A DNA stretch of 64,000 nucleotides. Origin: Arenibacterium halophilum (lineage in GTDB: Bacteria > Pseudomonadota > Alphaproteobacteria > Rhodobacterales > Rhodobacteraceae). The notes under the pieces are model-generated. The model was not told the origin of the DNA, made no database searches, and saw nothing but the letters and a program-made list of their open reading frames with translations. The translations under genes were made by a program, and so were the position numbers. Numbering within the stretch: position 1 is the first letter of the stretch; every line of letters begins with the position of its first letter. Positions 18,494 through 27,133 of the stretch are shown here, one piece after another. Location: assembly GCF_005938225.1 (NCBI RefSeq), contig NZ_VCPC01000002.1:1116001-1180000 (forward strand), given 5' to 3'.

Positions 18494-19000
18494 TTAACGC
18501 GACCCAGCTTCCCGCATGGCTTCAGGCATCTTCTCGCTGACAACTTCGGCAAAGCCATTCAGCATGGCGGTGTAGAAGTCGTCAGTCGACGGATTCACAG
18601 CCACGTAGCCGGCCGGAACGGCGGCACCGCCACTGTTCGCAACAATCTGCACCGGATAGCTGACCAGCGGCGCGTTCGTGTTCGGGCTGGAAATCGTTAC
18701 CACGCCTTCCATCTGGTTGAATTCGGCCGTGTCAGGCAGGGTGGTGTCGCCGTCGAGGCTCACCGAGCCAAGCTTTACATCAACCACATAGCCGTTCGGA
18801 TCGTCGTCCAGCGTCACGCGGTCGTAGATTGCAGCGCTCAGGTCACCGGAAATCTGTGGGTAATAACGCGAAGCGTTTGCAGTTTCGAGATCGGCCATAT
18901 CTGCGGTCACGGTCAGTTCACGCACGGTCGGTTCGGCTGCGAGAGCGGGGCCAGCCATCAGGCTGACGGCGGCGACGGTTCCAAGAATGATGCGTTTCAT
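18494..19000 (-). CDS. Exported protein of unknown function, 168 residues
   Basis: Not recognised. A clean signal peptide (MKRIILGTVAAVSLMAGPALA) is followed by about 147 residues with no cysteine and no membrane helix, so it should be a soluble periplasmic or secreted protein. The mature part is acidic and mixes short strands with few helices. AAGGAG about 9 bases before the ATG is a strong ribosome-binding site. It follows the terminator of the transglycosylase gene and so probably has its own promoter in 19001-19072. Confidence 0.85.
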   Translation of the reverse strand: MKRIILGTVAAVSLMAGPALAAEPTVRELTVTADMADLETANASRYYPQISGDLSAAIYDRVTLDDDPNGYVVDVKLGSVSLDGDTTLPDTAEFNQMEGVVTISSPNTNAPLVSYPVQIVANSGGAAVPAGYVAVNPSTDDFYTAMLNGFAEVVSEKMPEAMREAGSR

Positions 19001-19072
19001 CGTTGTATCTCCTTGATCTGCCGACCTGCCACCGGAACAATGCCGAGGCCGTCGGGCTGTATGAGCAAAGAA

Positions 19073-19107
19073 CGCCGCCTGCCGGAAGATGGTTCCGACA
19101 GGCGGCG
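19073..19107 (-). terminator. Hairpin terminator after the transglycosylase gene
   Basis: A 15-base-pair stem with one G-T pair (19073-19087 with 19093-19107) and a 5-base loop. On the minus strand TTCTTTGC follows; the plus strand carries a run of seven A after the stem. It closes the lytic transglycosylase transcript. Confidence 0.75.
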
Positions 19108-19155
19108 AAAAAAACGCATAATTTCAGATCAGGTGCTACGTTCTGCGCGGCGGGC

Positions 19156-19740
19156 TCAGCTGCCCCAGATGATCCGCACATAGTTCGTGGTTTCCTTGTA
19201 CGGTGGCACGCCACCATATTTTTTCACGGCCTCGGGGCCGGCATTGTAAGCAGCAAGCGCAAGCCGCCAAGAGCCGAACTCCTTGTATTGACGCGCCAGA
19301 TAACGCGCGCCCCCTTCAAGGTTTTGCATCGGGTCGCCCGGATCAACGCCCAGAGCCCGGGCCGTCGCGGGCATAAGCTGGGCCAGACCCTGCGCGCCCT
19401 TGTGCGACACGGCATTCGGATTCCAACCGCTTTCCTGCTGAATCAGCCTTGCAAACAGATCCTCGGGTACGTTGTGCTTGCGGGCCGCCTGACGCGCATG
19501 ATCCAGGAATTCACCGCGATACTTGCCGCTATAGCCGCGCGGCGCATGTTTGGACGGTGTGTGCACCGTGGGTGGCTGAAGCCGGACAGAATTGGCGTAT
19601 TGCTTGGCGGCGCGATTATCCAGAACCTTCAACTGCGAGCTGAACAGCTTGCGCTGGGCCTTGGTTGAAAACACATCGGCGCTGGCCGGAAATGCGAGCG
19701 CGCAAAGCACTGCCCCCGCAACAAGTGTCGTCTTGCGCAT
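19156..19740 (-). CDS. Lytic murein transglycosylase with SLT domain
   Basis: 194 residues from ATG 19740; a GTG two codons upstream with better Shine-Dalgarno spacing is also possible. Signal peptide ([16 protein letters not shown]), a basic linker, then an SLT domain from about residue 85. The catalytic glutamate is E103 in [10 protein letters not shown], followed by [13 protein letters not shown] and [13 protein letters not shown]. It cuts the glycan strand between MurNAc and GlcNAc, giving anhydro ends. It is single-domain, so its specific role in wall turnover or in assembling envelope machines cannot be told. Confidence 0.93.
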   Translation of the reverse strand: MRKTTLVAGAVLCALAFPASADVFSTKAQRKLFSSQLKVLDNRAAKQYANSVRLQPPTVHTPSKHAPRGYSGKYRGEFLDHARQAARKHNVPEDLFARLIQQESGWNPNAVSHKGAQGLAQLMPATARALGVDPGDPMQNLEGGARYLARQYKEFGSWRLALAAYNAGPEAVKKYGGVPPYKETTNYVRIIWGS

Positions 19741-19898
19741 CACCACTTATGCCCCTGTCCCGTTCTCGTCCCGTCTGTACCGCGCGCGACTATACCGCGC
19801 AAACCGGAAAAATCCAGATGCAGACCGCAGGATTTGGCCAAGTGCGACGGCGGAACCGTGTTTCAACCCGGCCCCGGCATGTATAGGTTTGCCGGAAA

Positions 19899-19916
19899 CC
19901 GATTCCGGGGAATCGG
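19899..19916 (+). promoter_or_regulatory. Perfect inverted repeat upstream of ssb
   Basis: CCGATTCC-GG-GGAATCGG, an 18-base palindrome ending 33 bases before the ssb ATG. It does not match the GTTC-N7-GTTC SOS box of alphaproteobacteria. It could be an operator or leader hairpin. Confidence 0.4.
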
Positions 19917-19949
19917 AACACAGCCTTAACGACAGATATGGGGAACGAC

Positions 19950-20480
19950 ATGGCCGGCTCAGTGAACAAGGTGATCCTTATCGGAAATCTGGGGCGCGAT
20001 CCCGAGGTGCGGACGTTCCAGAACGGTGGCAAGGTGTGCAACCTTCGCATCGCCACGTCCGAGAACTGGAAGGATCGCAACACCGGCGAACGGCGCGAGC
20101 GGACCGAATGGCACTCGGTCGCGATCTTCAACGAGGGCCTGGTCCGCGTGGCCGAGCAATTCCTGCGCAAAGGATCGAAGGTTTATATCGAAGGACAGTT
20201 GCAGACCCGCAAGTGGCAGGACCAATCCGGGCAAGATCGCTATTCGACCGAGGTTGTTCTGCAAGGCTTCGGATCGACGCTGACGATGCTGGACGGCCGT
20301 GGTGAAAGCGGCGGCGCTGGCGGTGGTGGCCGCGACAGCTATGGCGGTGGCAACGATGGGGGCTACGATGATCGCTTTGGCGGCGGCAACGATGGCGGCT
20401 ATGGTGGCGGTAGCAGCAGCGGCGGTGGGCGCAGCGGCGGCGGCGGCAGCCGCGACATGGACGATGAAATCCCGTTCTGA
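19950..20480 (+). CDS. ssb: Single-stranded DNA-binding protein
   Basis: 176 residues from ATG 19950 (GGGGA 5 bases upstream). An earlier ATG at 19938 has no such site. An OB-fold domain (residues 1-115; [17 protein letters not shown]) is followed by a glycine-rich linker with two near-identical GGGNDGGY units and the acidic tip DDEIPF that recruits repair and replication proteins. It acts in replication, recombination and repair, with RecG elsewhere in this window as a likely partner through the acidic tip. It is a single-gene unit with its own terminator. Confidence 0.98.
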   Translation: MAGSVNKVILIGNLGRDPEVRTFQNGGKVCNLRIATSENWKDRNTGERRERTEWHSVAIFNEGLVRVAEQFLRKGSKVYIEGQLQTRKWQDQSGQDRYSTEVVLQGFGSTLTMLDGRGESGGAGGGGRDSYGGGNDGGYDDRFGGGNDGGYGGGSSSGGGRSGGGGSRDMDDEIPF

Positions 20481-20506
20481 TCGCCAGGTCGAATATTAAA
20501 GTCGAA

Positions 20507-20540
20507 GGGCAGAGGCGCGCACCTCTGCCCTTTTCTTTTC
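20507..20540 (+). terminator. Intrinsic terminator of ssb
   Basis: A 9-base-pair GC stem (20507-20515 with 20522-20530), 6-base loop, followed by TTTTCTTTTC. A textbook rho-independent terminator. Confidence 0.9.
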
Positions 20541-20724
20541 AGGCCGACAGACCTATGACAGGCTCGGCTAAGGTCACGCTTTTCCTCACAGCCAACTATG
20601 CAATTTCGCAAAGCTGCGCAAATTCGCACAAGCAAAGTTGATCGGCGCGGAATTTACCTGTCGCGTGGTGCTGTTAACTGTTGGGCCATCGCCGGACGAC
20701 CGGCCTTTGCCCAGAGGAACTGAA

Positions 20725-21126
20725 ATGACTGCCACACTCGACCGTTGGTCCCCCTACATGCTGAGCGTTCTGCGCATCATGTCCGCATTGATCTTTATGG
20801 CGCATGGTACGCAGAAGCTGTTCGGCTTCCCGGCGACCGACATGCAGCCCCCCTTCATGTCACTGTTCTGGATCGGCGGCGTGCTTGAGCTGGTCGGCGG
20901 CGCTCTGCTGGTGCTGGGCCTGTTCACCCGCCCGGTCGCCTTTGTCCTGTCGGGCATGATGGCCGTGGCCTATTTCATGTTCCACGCGCCCGCCAGCTTC
21001 TTCCCGACGCTGAACGGCGGCGATGCGTCGATCCTGTACTGCTTTGTGTTCCTGTACCTGGTCTTTGCCGGCCCGGGCGCGCTTAGCCTTGATGCGAACC
21101 GCTCGGCCGAGCCCAAACTCGCCTGA
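20725..21126 (+). CDS. DoxX-family membrane protein
   Basis: 133 residues, four hydrophobic helices. The N-terminal LSVLRIMSALIFMAHGTQKLFGF and the GGVLELVGGALLVLGLFTRPVAF segment match the DoxX family, seen in many bacteria as subunits of quinol or thiosulfate oxidising systems or in redox-stress proteins. No partner oxidase is nearby, so the role is open. AGAGGAAC lies 5-12 bases before the ATG. It stands alone and converges on aroB. Confidence 0.9.
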   Translation: MTATLDRWSPYMLSVLRIMSALIFMAHGTQKLFGFPATDMQPPFMSLFWIGGVLELVGGALLVLGLFTRPVAFVLSGMMAVAYFMFHAPASFFPTLNGGDASILYCFVFLYLVFAGPGALSLDANRSAEPKLA

Positions 21127-21133
21127 TACCTTC

Positions 21134-21160
21134 GGTGGCGCGGGTCAGCCCCGCGCCGCC
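21134..21160. terminator. GC hairpin between doxX and aroB
   Basis: A stem of about 11 base pairs (21134-21144 with 21150-21160) spanning the aroB stop codon, which lies in the loop. No T-run on either side, so it may act as a convergent barrier or rho-assisted end. Confidence 0.4.
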
Positions 21161-22266
21161 AGCGCCTCGGTCAGGATGCTGTGCACCGTTTCCGGGGGCA
21201 CGTCATCGGCCACGAAGGCAGCTCCGATGTCGCGCGCCAGAATGAACCGCAACTGGCCATCCTGAACTTTCTTGTCCTGCGCCATCAGGTTCAGCAGACC
21301 CTGCGCATCGGGCAGATCGCCGGGAATATCTGACAGCTCGGTCTTCATCCCCAAGCCAAGCAGATGCGCCCGCACGCGGCTGGGATGTTCCTGACTGCAC
21401 AGGCCAAGCGCCGCCGACAGATCGAAGGCCAGCGCACAGCCAATCGCCACACCTTCACCATGCAACAGCCGATCGGAATAGCCGGTCGCCGCTTCCAGCG
21501 CGTGGCAGAAGGTATGCCCTAGGTTCAGCAGCGCCCGGTCGCCCTGTTCGGTTTCGTCGCGGGCCACGATCTCGGCCTTCATCTGAACCGAGCGGGTGAC
21601 AGCGTGAACCCGGGCGGACATATCGCCACCGGCCATATCGACCGCATGGGATTCCAGCCAATCAAAAAACGCGGCATCGCCCAGCAGCCCGTATTTGACC
21701 ACCTCGCCATAGCCCGCAAGGAAATCCCGCGGCTCGAGCGTTTGCAGAATATCCGTGTCAGCCAGCACCAGTGCGGGCTGGTGAAACGCGCCGACAAGGT
21801 TCTTGCCATGCGACGTGTTGATACCGGTTTTTCCTCCGACCGAACTGTCGACCTGCGCCAGAAGCGAGGTGGGAATTTGCACGAACCGAACGCCGCGCCG
21901 CAGGATCGCAGAGGCGAAACCGACCAGATCGCCGATCACCCCGCCTCCCAGCGCGATCACAATGTCGCGGCGCTCGATCTTCTGATCCAGCAACCATTCC
22001 ACACAGCGCGTCAAATGGGGCCAGCTTTTCGTGGATTCTCCGGCAGGCAGGATCAGCGAGTCGACCTTGATCCCGGCGTCTTTCAGCACTTGTTCCAGCG
22101 CACCAAGATGCCGCGCCGCCACGTTTTCATCGCTGACGATCGCCACACGCGGCCGTTTCAGCAACGGCGCCATCAGGTCCGGCGCGCGCGCAATCAGCCC
22201 GGGACCGATCTGCACATCATAGCTGCGCGCCCCTAGTGCGACATGAACGGTATTCGTAGAAGCCAT
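21145..22266 (-). CDS. aroB: 3-dehydroquinate synthase
   Basis: 373 residues. Second step of the shikimate pathway, NAD- and zinc-dependent. GGGVIGDLVGFASAILRRGV and PTSLLAQVDSSVGGKTGIN are the family core, LNLGHTFCHALE holds a zinc-binding histidine and LLHGEGVAIG another. It is 12 bases downstream of aroK, the common aroK-aroB pair, here ordered aroK first on the minus strand. Confidence 0.98.
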   Translation of the reverse strand: MASTNTVHVALGARSYDVQIGPGLIARAPDLMAPLLKRPRVAIVSDENVAARHLGALEQVLKDAGIKVDSLILPAGESTKSWPHLTRCVEWLLDQKIERRDIVIALGGGVIGDLVGFASAILRRGVRFVQIPTSLLAQVDSSVGGKTGINTSHGKNLVGAFHQPALVLADTDILQTLEPRDFLAGYGEVVKYGLLGDAAFFDWLESHAVDMAGGDMSARVHAVTRSVQMKAEIVARDETEQGDRALLNLGHTFCHALEAATGYSDRLLHGEGVAIGCALAFDLSAALGLCSQEHPSRVRAHLLGLGMKTELSDIPGDLPDAQGLLNLMAQDKKVQDGQLRFILARDIGAAFVADDVPPETVHSILTEALAARG

Positions 22267-22278
22267 TACGCCAAGTCC

Positions 22279-22869
22279 TTATTGCGGCGTCAAAACGTCA
22301 GGTCGTGTGCCAAGCGCCGCGATCACCCGATCCACCATATCTTCGATCGAGGCGCCGGCATCGGACACCACGGCGATATCCGCCTGCGCATAGAACTGCT
22401 GCCGCTCGGCGAACAGGTTTTCCAGCGTTTCTCGCGGATTTGCCGTGCGCAGCAAGGGGCGGCTGTCGCGATGCCGCACCCTTTGCCACAGCACATCCGT
22501 ATTGGCGTTCAGCCATATCGAAACGCCGCGTTCAGAAATCATGCGCCGGTTTTCCTCGGCCAGAAAGGCCCCGCCTCCGGTCGAAAGAACACCGCGCGCC
22601 TCGTCCAGAAGCCGCGAAATCACCTGCCGTTCCTTCAGCCGGAAAAACGGCTCACCATCGCGGGCAAAAATTTCCGGCACCGTCATGTTTGCGGCGCGTT
22701 CTATTTCATGGTCGCTGTCAAGGAACGGAACGCCCAGACGCAGCGCAAGCGCCTTGCCCACAGCGGTTTTCCCCGCGCCCATCATCCCGACAAGCACGAC
22801 TGTCTTGCGCAGCCGCTCCGCCCCGCGCGATGCCCCCTTTGGGGTTGTCTTCTGCTCAATTCCGCTCAT
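22279..22869 (-). CDS. aroK: Shikimate kinase
   Basis: 196 residues. Phosphorylates shikimate with ATP, fifth step of the aromatic pathway. P-loop GMMGAGKT (residues 28-35); FLDSDHEIE holds the shikimate-binding aspartate; STGGGAFL is the glycine-rich substrate motif; RPLLR is the lid. The first about 20 residues are a charged extension before the fold. It is divergent from the 50-residue ORF. Confidence 0.97.
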   Translation of the reverse strand: MSGIEQKTTPKGASRGAERLRKTVVLVGMMGAGKTAVGKALALRLGVPFLDSDHEIERAANMTVPEIFARDGEPFFRLKERQVISRLLDEARGVLSTGGGAFLAEENRRMISERGVSIWLNANTDVLWQRVRHRDSRPLLRTANPRETLENLFAERQQFYAQADIAVVSDAGASIEDMVDRVIAALGTRPDVLTPQ

Positions 22870-22953
22870 TCTTCCGTGAATGACGTGATCTTGTCGAAAA
22901 GGCCATATATAACTTGAGCAAAACCGCGAGCAGTAGAACGGGACAGGACTGAC

Positions 22954-23106
22954 ATGATCGGCAAGCTGATAAAATTTTTGGTATATATTCTGTGCCTCAG
23001 CTTTATCGGCATTGTCGCCTACGCCTATGTGGGGCCGTGGTTTTCGGCCGATTTCAAGGCACCGCAGACCGAGATACGACAGCCGGTGACACTGAATGCG
23101 GATTGA
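22954..23106 (+). CDS. 50-residue single-span membrane protein
   Basis: ATG 22954 (GGACAGGACTGAC just upstream) to TGA 23106. It has a short positive N-terminus, one hydrophobic helix (FLVYILCLSFIGIVAYAYV, residues about 8-26) and a C-terminal tail of about 24 residues that should face the periplasm. Its last 11 bases overlap the next gene in another frame (ATG at 23096), so the pair is translationally coupled. I recognise no family name. Coupling to an exported protein suggests they work together at the inner membrane. Confidence 0.75.
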   Translation: MIGKLIKFLVYILCLSFIGIVAYAYVGPWFSADFKAPQTEIRQPVTLNAD

Positions 23107-24628
23107 TCGCGGGATTCGCGCTGGTCTGATAGGGGTTGCCTTGTGCCTGCCTCAAATCGGCACGGCGCAGCAGCCGCTGAACGCCATTGACTGGCTGGGC
23201 CGCAACGCACCGAACGTGCGCACCGGCCCGGTGCTGAACGAACCACCTGTGACGCGCACGGCGCTGCGCCCCGATGTGGCGGTTGAACCGCTGCAGCGGC
23301 GCAGCGATCCCATCGGGCTGGTGCCGGGCCGCGTTACCGGCCTGCCGGATCATCTCTGGCGCGGCAGCGATGTGGACACGCTGACGCGGCTGATCGCGCA
23401 GGTGCCGGTGCGACGCAGTCCGGCGATGCAGACCATGCTCTACACATTGTTGCTGTCGGAAACGCGCCCACCCCCGGGCGAAGAAGACGCCGAGCATCTG
23501 ATTCTGGCGCGGCTGGACCGGCTCATGGCCCTTGGCGCGACCGACCCGGCGCAATCGCTGGCTGAACAGGCCGGGCCCAGCAAATCCTCGGCGATCTTCC
23601 GGCGCTGGTTCGATGCAACGCTTCTGAACGGCGCCGAAGATACCAGCTGTGCCGAATTGTTGCGCGCGCCCTATCTGCTTGACGATTACGGCGCGCGCAT
23701 TTTCTGCACCGCCCGAGCCGGCGACTGGCAGACTGCCGCGCTGACGCTTGAGGCGGCGCATGCGCTGTCGATCTTGCCGCCAGATCGGCTGGCGCTGCTT
23801 GACAGGTTCCTGAGCCCCGACATTTACGAAGGTGCACCGCCGCTGCCGCCACCTGGGGCGCCAAGCCCGCTTGAATTCCGCCTGTACGAAGCAATCGGAG
23901 AGCGCCTGCCCACCGCGTCGCTGCCGCGTGCGTTTGCCAACGCGGACCTGCGCGATGTCGCCGGATGGCGTGCCCAGATCGAGGCCGCCGAACGCCTGAC
24001 GCGCATCGGCGCCCTGCCCGCCAATCGGCTGCTTGGCCTTTATACTGACCGACGCCCCGCCGCCTCGGGCGGGATATGGGACAGGATTGATGCGCTGCAG
24101 CTGTTTGAAACCGCGTTGACACAGGGCAGCGCAGACGCGGTGGCCAAAACCCTGCCCGAGGCCTGGGCACAAATGCGCGCGGCAGAGCTTCACACCGCCT
24201 TTGCCGAAATGTTCTCGGATCGTCTTGCCGAGCTGGATCTTGGCGCCACGCCGGTCGCGCAGATGGCCTGGCGCATTCAACTGCTGTCGGCCAATTACGA
24301 AACCGCTGCCACGAACGCGCCAGAGGGTCAGGCGTTTCTGGCCGGCCTGGCGCATGGGGCCCCCGATGGCGCTCTGGCCGACAGTGCCACAGAACGCGCT
24401 GTGTCCGACGGGTTCACCACGGGCGCCGCCTTGCCGGCGTCCGTTCAGATGGCGCTGGATCAGGGCCAACTGGGCGAAGCGATCCTGCTGGCGATGCAAT
24501 TCTTCGACCGGGGCGCGCGCGGCAATCCGGCGGACCTCAGCAGCGCCTTGGCCGCGCTGCGCGCCGTTGGCCTGGAAGACACGGCCCGCCGCGCCGCGCT
24601 GCATCTGATCCTGACCAGTCGAGGTTAA
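23096..24628 (+). CDS. Exported protein of unknown function, 510 residues
   Basis: Not recognised. An N-terminal signal-like segment (GIRAGLIGVALCLPQIGTAQ) is followed by about 490 residues of mostly alpha-helical, alanine-rich sequence. This looks like a helical-repeat (TPR/SEL-like) solenoid with no visible catalytic motif. Two cysteines lie 16 residues apart (about residues 184 and 204). It is coupled by overlap to the 50-residue membrane protein and followed 6 bases later by xerD. The repeat-like composition fits a scaffold or adaptor in the periplasm; that is inference. Confidence 0.8.
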   Translation: MRIDRGIRAGLIGVALCLPQIGTAQQPLNAIDWLGRNAPNVRTGPVLNEPPVTRTALRPDVAVEPLQRRSDPIGLVPGRVTGLPDHLWRGSDVDTLTRLIAQVPVRRSPAMQTMLYTLLLSETRPPPGEEDAEHLILARLDRLMALGATDPAQSLAEQAGPSKSSAIFRRWFDATLLNGAEDTSCAELLRAPYLLDDYGARIFCTARAGDWQTAALTLEAAHALSILPPDRLALLDRFLSPDIYEGAPPLPPPGAPSPLEFRLYEAIGERLPTASLPRAFANADLRDVAGWRAQIEAAERLTRIGALPANRLLGLYTDRRPAASGGIWDRIDALQLFETALTQGSADAVAKTLPEAWAQMRAAELHTAFAEMFSDRLAELDLGATPVAQMAWRIQLLSANYETAATNAPEGQAFLAGLAHGAPDGALADSATERAVSDGFTTGAALPASVQMALDQGQLGEAILLAMQFFDRGARGNPADLSSALAALRAVGLEDTARRAALHLILTSRG

Positions 24629-24634
24629 AGCCGT

Positions 24635-25624
24635 ATGCCTGCCGATCCTGCCCCCCATGGCGCGCATGACTGGATCTCGATTTTCCTCGAGGCGCAGGCC
24701 GCCGAGCTGGGCGCGGCTGGAAACACCCGCCTGGCCTATGGGCGCGACCTGAAAGACCTGGCCGCATGGTGCAGCCACCGGAAACTGGCCTTTGCCACGC
24801 TGACGCGGTCAGAGATTGAATCCTACATGGTGCATTGCGAAGCCGAAGGGCTCGCCACGGCCACGCGGGCTCGCCGGTTGTCGGCGGTCAAACAGCTGTT
24901 CCGCTTTGCCTTTGAAGAAGGCTGGCGTGGTGACAACCCTGCGATCCAGATCAAGGGCCCGGGCCGCGAAGCGCGCCTGCCCAAGACACTTGATATGGTG
25001 GAAATCGAACGTCTTCTTGCCGCTGCGCGCACCACGGGACGCAGCGCACAGGACCGGGCGCGCAACACCTGCCTTGTCGAGCTGCTTTATGCCACCGGTA
25101 TGCGTGTAAGCGAGTTGGTCGGGCTGCCGGTGTCGGGCGCACGCGGCAACCCGGCGCTGTTGCTGGTGCTGGGGAAAGGCGGCAAGGAACGCATGGTGCC
25201 CCTGTCACCGCCCGCGCAGACGGCGCTGGCCGAGTGGTTGAGCGTACGCGACGCGGCAGAAGATTTGGCCAGCCGCGAAAAGGGGACACCATCGTCACGG
25301 TTCCTCTTCCCCTCGCGCGGCAAAAGCGGCCATCTGACGCGGCACCGGTTCTATCTGTTGATCAAGGAAATCGCCATCGCGGGCGGTGTGTCCCCCGACA
25401 AGGTAACGCCGCACACACTGCGCCATGCCTTTGCGACGCATCTTCTGGCCAATGGTGCGGATCTGCGCTCGATCCAGACCCTGCTGGGCCATGCCGACGT
25501 GTCCACGACCGAAATTTACACACACGTGCTGGACGAACATCTGAGCGAGCTGGTGCATACCCATCACCCGCTGGCGCGCGAGGACAGGCGCGACCGGGAC
25601 ACGCCGCCGCGCAAGGTGCCTTGA
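24635..25624 (+). CDS. xerD: Site-specific tyrosine recombinase XerD
   Basis: 329 residues. With XerC it resolves chromosome dimers at dif under FtsK control. N-terminal SAM-like domain to about residue 115, then the catalytic domain with R157 (GMRVSE), H260 and R263 (HTLRHAFATH), H286 (LLGHAD) and nucleophile Y295 (TEIYTHV), the full tyrosine-recombinase set. No phage or integron context: it is the housekeeping copy. It starts 6 bases after the preceding gene. Confidence 0.95.
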   Translation: MPADPAPHGAHDWISIFLEAQAAELGAAGNTRLAYGRDLKDLAAWCSHRKLAFATLTRSEIESYMVHCEAEGLATATRARRLSAVKQLFRFAFEEGWRGDNPAIQIKGPGREARLPKTLDMVEIERLLAAARTTGRSAQDRARNTCLVELLYATGMRVSELVGLPVSGARGNPALLLVLGKGGKERMVPLSPPAQTALAEWLSVRDAAEDLASREKGTPSSRFLFPSRGKSGHLTRHRFYLLIKEIAIAGGVSPDKVTPHTLRHAFATHLLANGADLRSIQTLLGHADVSTTEIYTHVLDEHLSELVHTHHPLAREDRRDRDTPPRKVP

Positions 25625-25708
25625 ATGCCGGGGGCACGACCCCCATAACCCCCTTGTACCCTTGCCAAATGCCCGAAACACCGGGCCAACCTGCGAAAGA
25701 CCCTGACG

Positions 25709-27028
25709 ATGGACGCGGCCGACACCGTTTTTGACAGCGCCTTCTGGATCACCACGGGCGGCATTTTTCTGCTGCTGTTCATGTCTGCGTTTTTCTCGGG
25801 CTCGGAAACCGCGTTGACGGCGGCCTCGCGCGGAAAGCTGCGGGCGCAGGCCGACAAGGGGTCGAAAGGCGCGGAATTGGCGCTGAAGATCACCGAGGAT
25901 AACGAACGCCTGATCGGCTCGGTCCTGTTGGGCAACAACCTTGTGAACATCCTCGCGGCCTCGCTTGCGACCTCTCTGTTCACGCGGGCGCTCGGCGACA
26001 GCGGCGTGGCGCTGGCGACGCTGGTGATGACGCTGCTGGTGCTGGTCTTTGCCGAGGTGATGCCCAAGACCTACGCCATCATCAACTCCGAGGCGGCGGC
26101 CTCTTTCGTGGCGCCAATCATCGCGCTGCTGGTGCGCGTGCTGTCGCCGATCGTGTCCGCAGTGCGCCTGTTCGTGCGTGGGCTTCTGCGCCTGTTCGGC
26201 GTTCGGGTCGACCCCGACAGCAACATCCTTGCGGTGCGCGAGGAAATCGCCGGGGCGCTGCATCTGGGCCATTCCGAAGGCGTGGTCGAAAAGGAAGACC
26301 GCGACCGGATTCTGGGTGCGCTGGATCTGGGCGACCGCGCGGTGGAAGAGATCATGCTGCATCGTTCGGGGATCGAGATGATCGACGCGGCGCAACCGGC
26401 GCAGGCGATTCTGCAACAGTGCCTCGACAGCCCGCACACCCGCCTGCCCGTCTATCGCGACGAGCCGGAAAACATTATCGGCGTGGTCCATGCCAAGGAT
26501 CTGCTGCGCGCCATGTACAAGGCCGCCAGCGCCCCCGATGCCGACCCGGCGGCGCTGCGCAATTTCGCAATCACCGATGTGGCGATGCCGCCCTATTTCG
26601 TGCCCGAGACCACCACGCTGGACGACCAGATGCGCCAGTTCCTGCGGATGCGGACGCATTTCGCGCTGGTGGTGGATGAATACGGATCGCTGCAGGGGCT
26701 GATCACGCTGGAAGACATTCTGGAAGAGATCGTGGGCGAGATCACCGATGAATTCGACGTGGATGCCGAGCATCCGCTGAAACAGTCCAGTGACGGCACC
26801 TACCTAGTGGATGGTGCGATGACGATCCGCGACCTGAACCGCGCAACCGACTGGAACCTGCCGGATGAAGAGGCCAATACCGTCGCCGGGCTGGTCATCC
26901 ACGAGGCGCAGATGATCCCGACCGTGGGGCAGGTGTTTTCCTTTCACGGCTTCCGGTTCGAAGTGGTCGCCCGTGAAGGCAATCGCGTGACCCAGCTGCG
27001 CATCCGGCCGCTGCATCCGGCGGATTGA
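25709..27028 (+). CDS. CNNM/CBS-domain ion transporter of the HlyC/CorC type
   Basis: 439 residues. Residues 1-185 hold four hydrophobic segments of the CNNM (DUF21) type with FFSGSETALTAA and LLGNNLVNILAASLAT. Residues about 205-335 are two CBS domains (TRLPVYRDEPENIIGVVHAKDLL; LVVDEYGSLQGLITLEDILE). The C-terminal 90 residues are the transporter-associated domain. Relatives export magnesium or cobalt. It follows xerD by 84 bases, likely in the same unit. Confidence 0.93.
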   Translation: MDAADTVFDSAFWITTGGIFLLLFMSAFFSGSETALTAASRGKLRAQADKGSKGAELALKITEDNERLIGSVLLGNNLVNILAASLATSLFTRALGDSGVALATLVMTLLVLVFAEVMPKTYAIINSEAAASFVAPIIALLVRVLSPIVSAVRLFVRGLLRLFGVRVDPDSNILAVREEIAGALHLGHSEGVVEKEDRDRILGALDLGDRAVEEIMLHRSGIEMIDAAQPAQAILQQCLDSPHTRLPVYRDEPENIIGVVHAKDLLRAMYKAASAPDADPAALRNFAITDVAMPPYFVPETTTLDDQMRQFLRMRTHFALVVDEYGSLQGLITLEDILEEIVGEITDEFDVDAEHPLKQSSDGTYLVDGAMTIRDLNRATDWNLPDEEANTVAGLVIHEAQMIPTVGQVFSFHGFRFEVVAREGNRVTQLRIRPLHPAD

Positions 27029-27065
27029 TTGGGCTTCCCCCCCGGCCGGGAGGCGGCAAGTATAC

Positions 27066-27129
27066 GTCGTACGGGGGCTCTGCCCCCATCCCTGCGGGAT
27101 TCCCCCGGGATATTTGAGGCCCAAAGAAG
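27066..27129 (+). repeat. Palindromic intergenic repeat, copy 2, with a 17-base direct repeat
   Basis: Same plan as 16185-16235: stem GGGGGC-TCT-GCCCCC (27073-27087), a CCCCCGGGATATTTG block and CCCAAAGAAG. It lies between the transporter stop and the stop of the convergent dehydrogenase. Its first 17 bases (27066-27082) recur exactly at 27161-27177 inside that gene's 3' end. Confidence 0.7.
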
Positions 27130-27133
27130 CAGG

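Noticed and set aside
24635-25624. Integrase as a sign of a mobile element
   Set aside because: All features and neighbours match housekeeping XerD; no attachment repeats or phage genes.
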